Assembly: GCA_937900415.1 (NCBI GenBank)
Contig: CALCEY010000018.1
Span: 1-64,000, forward strand
Reading direction: 5' to 3'
DNA length: 64,000 bases
Source: an uncultured Clostridia bacterium
GTDB taxonomy: Bacteria > Bacillota > Clostridia > Peptostreptococcales > Anaerovoracaceae
The notes beneath the pieces were generated by a model. The model ran no database searches, was not told the DNA's origin, and saw only the letters and a list, made by a program, of their open reading frames with translations. Below are positions 61,325-64,000 of this stretch, in pieces. Numbering within the stretch: position 1 is the stretch's first letter; each line of letters opens with the position of its first letter. The translations under genes were made by a program, and so were the position numbers.

Positions 61325-61846
61325 CTATACGGAAAGCTCTTTTATTATCTGGTGTTTCAGCATGGAAAGATTCTCTTCATTATTTTCAAGTTTACCTGCT
61401 TCTATGAGAGAGGCCGTCCCCCATGTAAGAGAAGAGATGGCGAAGCTGCGAACTTCAAAGTCGTCTAATCCTGAATTTTCGCAATACTCCTTTATCTGAG
61501 CAGTTATTCCGGGAGCGAAGGGCGAATTTCCCATGCCGTAAAGGGGATTTGCCGTCTTGAATCTGACGTTGGCCACGCAAAGTTCGGCAATCCTTCTTTC
61601 AGGCCGGTCAAAAGCCCGGCATATCTGGGATTGGAGACGTTCCCACTTTTCATCCACATATGCTATTATTTCCTTTATGAACTCATCTTTATTCTTGAAA
61701 TGCTTATAGGGCGCTGCGCAGCTTGCGCCGCAGGAGGCCGCCACTCTGCGAAGGGAGAAGCCTCTTACTCCGTGGGCGATTATTTCATCAATTCCGGCAG
61801 CCAGAAGCTTTTCTCTGAGAACCAGTATTCCATCCGTATCTTCCAT
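61325..61846 (-). CDS. TetR-family repressor
   Basis: The 173-residue protein has an N-terminal TetR HTH (GVRGFSLRRVAASCGASCAAPYKHFKNKDEF) and a ligand-binding C-terminal part. TAAGGAG precedes the ATG. It is divergent from the aminotransferase gene, and two similar palindromes lie between them, so it most likely represses itself and that gene. Effector unknown. Confidence 0.88.
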   Translation of the reverse strand: MEDTDGILVLREKLLAAGIDEIIAHGVRGFSLRRVAASCGASCAAPYKHFKNKDEFIKEIIAYVDEKWERLQSQICRAFDRPERRIAELCVANVRFKTANPLYGMGNSPFAPGITAQIKEYCENSGLDDFEVRSFAISSLTWGTASLIEAGKLENNEENLSMLKHQIIKELSV

Positions 61847-61863
61847 AATAACTCCTTAAGATA

Positions 61864-61878
61864 GTTAATATCGTTAAC
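61864..61878. promoter_or_regulatory. TetR operator-like palindrome 1
   Basis: GTTAA-TATCG-TTAAC lies 18 bases before the TetR start codon, within its leader. Confidence 0.6.
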
Positions 61879-61926
61879 TTTATTATATCCGCTGTGTTAA
61901 AAGTATGCAATATTTTTGTGAGACTG

Positions 61927-61979
61927 TTGACTTTGCTGTGATAAATGTTTATAATTCGACTTAGTTAACAGTGATAACT
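61927..61979 (+). promoter_or_regulatory. Promoter of the aminotransferase gene with overlapping operator
   Basis: TTGACT (61927-61932), a 17-base spacer and TATAAT (61950-61955). AGTTA-ACAGTGA-TAACT (61963-61979), a variant of palindrome 1, covers the transcription start. Confidence 0.7.
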
Positions 61980-61993
61980 TAAGAGGTGAACTG

Positions 61994-63184
61994 ATGATAA
62001 ACGAAAAAATGACGGAAAAAGGCCGCAACAGTTCGGTAATAAGAGAATTGTTTGAATTCGGCATGCAGAGAAAAGCCGTATTGGGAGAAGACAAGGTTTT
62101 TGATTTCAGTATAGGAAACCCCAGCGTTCCGTGTCCCGACGAGATTACGGACAGTATGACGGAGCTTCTGAGAGATTCTGACCCCGTGGATCTTCACGGA
62201 TATACTTCGGCAGCGGGAGATATGAACACAAGAAAAGCCGTGGCCGATTATATAAACTCAAAATATTCTCTCGGAGTCAAACCGTCGAACGTCTATATGA
62301 CGGCGGGGGCCGCTGCTTCTTTAACCATAGCGTTAAAGGCGGCGGTCTGCGAAGGGGAAGAGGTTATAGTTTTCACGCCGTATTTTCCGGAATATAAAGT
62401 ATTCATAGAAAACTCGGGAGCCGAAACCGTGGAAGTGCCGGTTTCAAGGAAGAACTTTCAGATAGACTTTAACGCCTTGGAAAAGGTGTTTTCCCATAAA
62501 ACGGCAGCTGTCATCATAAATTCTCCCAACAATCCCACGGGAGCGGTTTTGACGGAAGAAACGCTCAAAATACTGGGGGATTTTCTGCGCAAAAAAGAAA
62601 AACAATACGGCAGGGAGATATATCTGATTTCAGACGAACCGTACAGGGAGCTCGTCTATGACGGAGCAGAGTCGCCGTTTCCGGCTCATTATTACGATAA
62701 TACCATTATATGTTATTCCTACAGCAAATCGCTGTCTATGCCGGGGGAAAGGATAGGATATGTGATGGTTTCGCCAAAGGCTGAGTCGGAAAAAGACTTG
62801 TTTGACGCAATATGCGGAAGCGGAAGAAGCCTGGGATACGTATGTGCGCCAAGCTTTCTGCAAAAGGTTGTGGCAAAACATCAGGGACTGACCTCGGATA
62901 TTTCCGCTTATGAAGAGAAACGAGCTTTGATATATAAGATGATAACGGACTGCGGATTTGAGACCGTGAAACCGGAGGGAGCGTTTTATCTGTTTGTCAA
63001 GGCCCCCGGCGGAGATGGAAAGGAGTTTTCAGAACGGGCGAAAAAATATGAAATCCTTATCGTACCGAGCGACAGCTTCGGAATGGAAGGATACGTGAGA
63101 ATTTCATATTGCGTGAGCAGAGCGCAGATAGAAAATTCAAAACCAGCGTTTGAAGCGCTGGCTCAAAGCTATGGTCTGATATAA
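61994..63184 (+). CDS. PLP-dependent aminotransferase, class I
   Basis: The 396-residue fold-type I enzyme has the PLP lysine K245 in CYSYSKSLSMPGERIGY, NSPNNPTGAVLTEE, LISDEPYRELVYDG and a C-terminal arginine region YVRISYCVS. It resembles aspartate/aromatic aminotransferases. The gene for chorismate mutase/prephenate dehydratase follows, so aromatic amino acid synthesis is a reasonable guess. GAGGTG precedes the ATG, and expression is probably under the TetR protein. Confidence 0.88.
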   Translation: MINEKMTEKGRNSSVIRELFEFGMQRKAVLGEDKVFDFSIGNPSVPCPDEITDSMTELLRDSDPVDLHGYTSAAGDMNTRKAVADYINSKYSLGVKPSNVYMTAGAAASLTIALKAAVCEGEEVIVFTPYFPEYKVFIENSGAETVEVPVSRKNFQIDFNALEKVFSHKTAAVIINSPNNPTGAVLTEETLKILGDFLRKKEKQYGREIYLISDEPYRELVYDGAESPFPAHYYDNTIICYSYSKSLSMPGERIGYVMVSPKAESEKDLFDAICGSGRSLGYVCAPSFLQKVVAKHQGLTSDISAYEEKRALIYKMITDCGFETVKPEGAFYLFVKAPGGDGKEFSERAKKYEILIVPSDSFGMEGYVRISYCVSRAQIENSKPAFEALAQSYGLI

Positions 63185-63228
63185 GCGGCGGCAGCGTTTG
63201 CTCCTTACGATATGCGGAGGACTGCTGT

Positions 63229-63384
63229 ATGCAAAGCAATTTGAAAATGATGATGAAAAACGAAATCATGATGAAAAATGAAATGATGATGAAAAATGAA
63301 ATGATGATGAAAAACGAAACAGGATGGAAAAACAAACATGGAAGATTTAAAAAGTTTAAGAAAAGAAATCACAGAGATAGATAA
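63229..63384 (+). CDS. Small repeat-encoding frame (MMMKNE repeats) overlapping the pheA start
   Basis: A 51-codon frame with GGAGG 8 bases before its ATG encodes MQSNLK, then four MMMKNE-like units, then a basic tail rich in Lys, Arg and Phe. It overlaps the first 47 bases of the next gene in another frame. It may be a leader peptide coupling translation to pheA, or a chance frame created by the repeat. No known leader family was recognised and it is not enriched in Phe or Tyr codons. Confidence 0.4.
   Translation: MQSNLKMMMKNEIMMKNEMMMKNEMMMKNETGWKNKHGRFKKFKKRNHRDR
63247..63318 (+). repeat. Tandem 18-base repeat, four units
   Basis: Unit ATGATGATGAAAAAYGAA, four copies in a row with single-base changes (unit 2 starts ATC). 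Units keep one frame, so copy number change would lengthen the peptide by six residues without a frameshift. Confidence 0.85.
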
Positions 63385-64000
63385 CGAGATGGCGGATCTT
63401 TTTACAAAGAGAATGAAGTTGGTGGCGGAGGTGGCCAGATACAAGCAGCATAAGGGGCTTCCGGTACTTGACGCTAAAAGAGAGGAACAGGTCATAGCAG
63501 GCGGCACGGCGAGAATATCTGAAGCTGAGCTGAAACCTTACTATATGAACTTTTTAAAAGAAACTATGAAAGTTTCAAGAAGCTATCAGACAAAGCTTCT
63601 GGCAGGGGTCAGGGTTGCTTATTGCGGAACGGAGGGAGCCTTTGCGCATATAGCTGCGTCTCATATATTTCCCGCCGCCGAAAAAATTGCGCACACCAGC
63701 TTTAAAAAGGCTTACGAAGCAGTACAGAACGGTGAATGTGACTGTGCCGTGCTTCCTGTTGAAAACAGCTTTGCCGGCTATGTAGATCAGGTAAACGACC
63801 TGATGTTTTCAGGACCCCTTTTCATCAACGGCATGTATGATCTGGCAGTTACCCACGACCTTTTGGGTATAGAAGGAGCCAACCTTAAAGACGTAAAGAC
63901 GGTGGTAAGTCATTCCCAGGCATTGTCACAGTGCGCGGCATTCATAAAAGAGAACGGCTTTAAAGAAGTGGAATATTCAAATACGGCTTTGGCGGCCCGT
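63338..64000 (+). CDS. pheA: Chorismate mutase / prephenate dehydratase (P-protein), 3' part outside the window
   Basis: The bifunctional enzyme turns chorismate to prephenate and then phenylpyruvate for phenylalanine. The first 221 codons show an AroQ chorismate mutase helix bundle (LRKEITEIDNEMADLFTKRMKLVAEVARYK...PVLDAKREEQVI). It is followed by a prephenate dehydratase domain (VAYCGTEGAFAHIAASHIF, CAVLPVENSFAGYVDQV, VVSHSQALSQC). The C terminus with a possible ACT domain is cut by the window end. Its own ribosome site is weak (AGGATGG), so the overlapping small frame may help start translation. Confidence 0.93.
   Translation, partial: MEDLKSLRKEITEIDNEMADLFTKRMKLVAEVARYKQHKGLPVLDAKREEQVIAGGTARISEAELKPYYMNFLKETMKVSRSYQTKLLAGVRVAYCGTEGAFAHIAASHIFPAAEKIAHTSFKKAYEAVQNGECDCAVLPVENSFAGYVDQVNDLMFSGPLFINGMYDLAVTHDLLGIEGANLKDVKTVVSHSQALSQCAAFIKENGFKEVEYSNTALAAR

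Overview
The window looks like a chromosomal segment of an anaerobic, probably spore-forming, low-to-mid GC Clostridia-type Firmicute that ferments amino acids. The signs are AG-rich Shine-Dalgarno sites, spoVG and spoVT, pyruvate:ferredoxin oxidoreductase, and a complete glycine reductase with the machinery for selenocysteine (Sec). The exact family cannot be fixed from sequence alone; an amino-acid fermenter of the Peptostreptococcales/Anaerovoracaceae kind is a guess.

Region 1 (1-9850) starts inside a tRNA-Cys. It then carries a small cysteine-rich protein, an Asp/Glu-racemase-like protein, a thioester/SpaA-type surface adhesin with a secreted partner, and an N-acyl amino acid set: M20 hydrolase, YfcC permease, and an N-acyl-D-amino-acid deacylase broken by an in-frame TAA.

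Region 2 (9900-36860) is the core of the window, a glycine reductase and selenium island. selD (itself a selenoprotein) reads leftward. Rightward are grdX, a sigma-54 activator, grdE-grdB (Sec), tRNA-Sec (selC), selA, selB, a LysR regulator, a second sigma-54 activator, alanine dehydrogenase, then grdA (Sec)-trxB-trxA-grdC-grdD, a cysteine-desulfurase-like protein and PFOR. A DMT transporter reads leftward between ald and grdA. Three near-perfect sigma-54 promoters precede grdE, ald and grdA. The two grd promoters share a two-part upstream palindrome arrangement with almost identical spacing. Together the genes describe Stickland metabolism: alanine is oxidised to pyruvate, pyruvate to acetyl-CoA, electrons pass through TrxB/TrxA, and glycine is reduced to acetyl phosphate.

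Region 3 (36900-47100) has a BceRS-BceAB-like antimicrobial peptide sensing and resistance module, a DUF3793 gene behind two metal-regulator-like palindromes, a Bfd-like [2Fe-2S] protein, two unequal CobW-type GTPases (one with a histidine-rich metal-binding loop) and pyruvate kinase.

Region 4 (47100-61170) is a rearranged version of the spoVG-glmU-prs-pth-mfd-spoVT-yabM-mazG-yabO block of Firmicutes. murC is inserted, glmU is reduced to its acetyltransferase half, and spoVG and spoVT are inverted. A 700-base gap before murC holds a tandem, hairpin-forming repeat of unknown function.

Region 5 (61325-64000) has a TetR regulator divergent from an aminotransferase with clear operators, then the start of a chorismate mutase/prephenate dehydratase gene. 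A small repeat-encoding reading frame overlaps that start in another frame.

No CRISPR array, transposase, integrase or prophage was seen. The strongest candidate for something undescribed is the shared sigma-54 control architecture of the glycine reductase/alanine dehydrogenase regulon. Next are the tandem RNA-like repeat before murC and the promoter-driven small transcript at about 32.7 kb.
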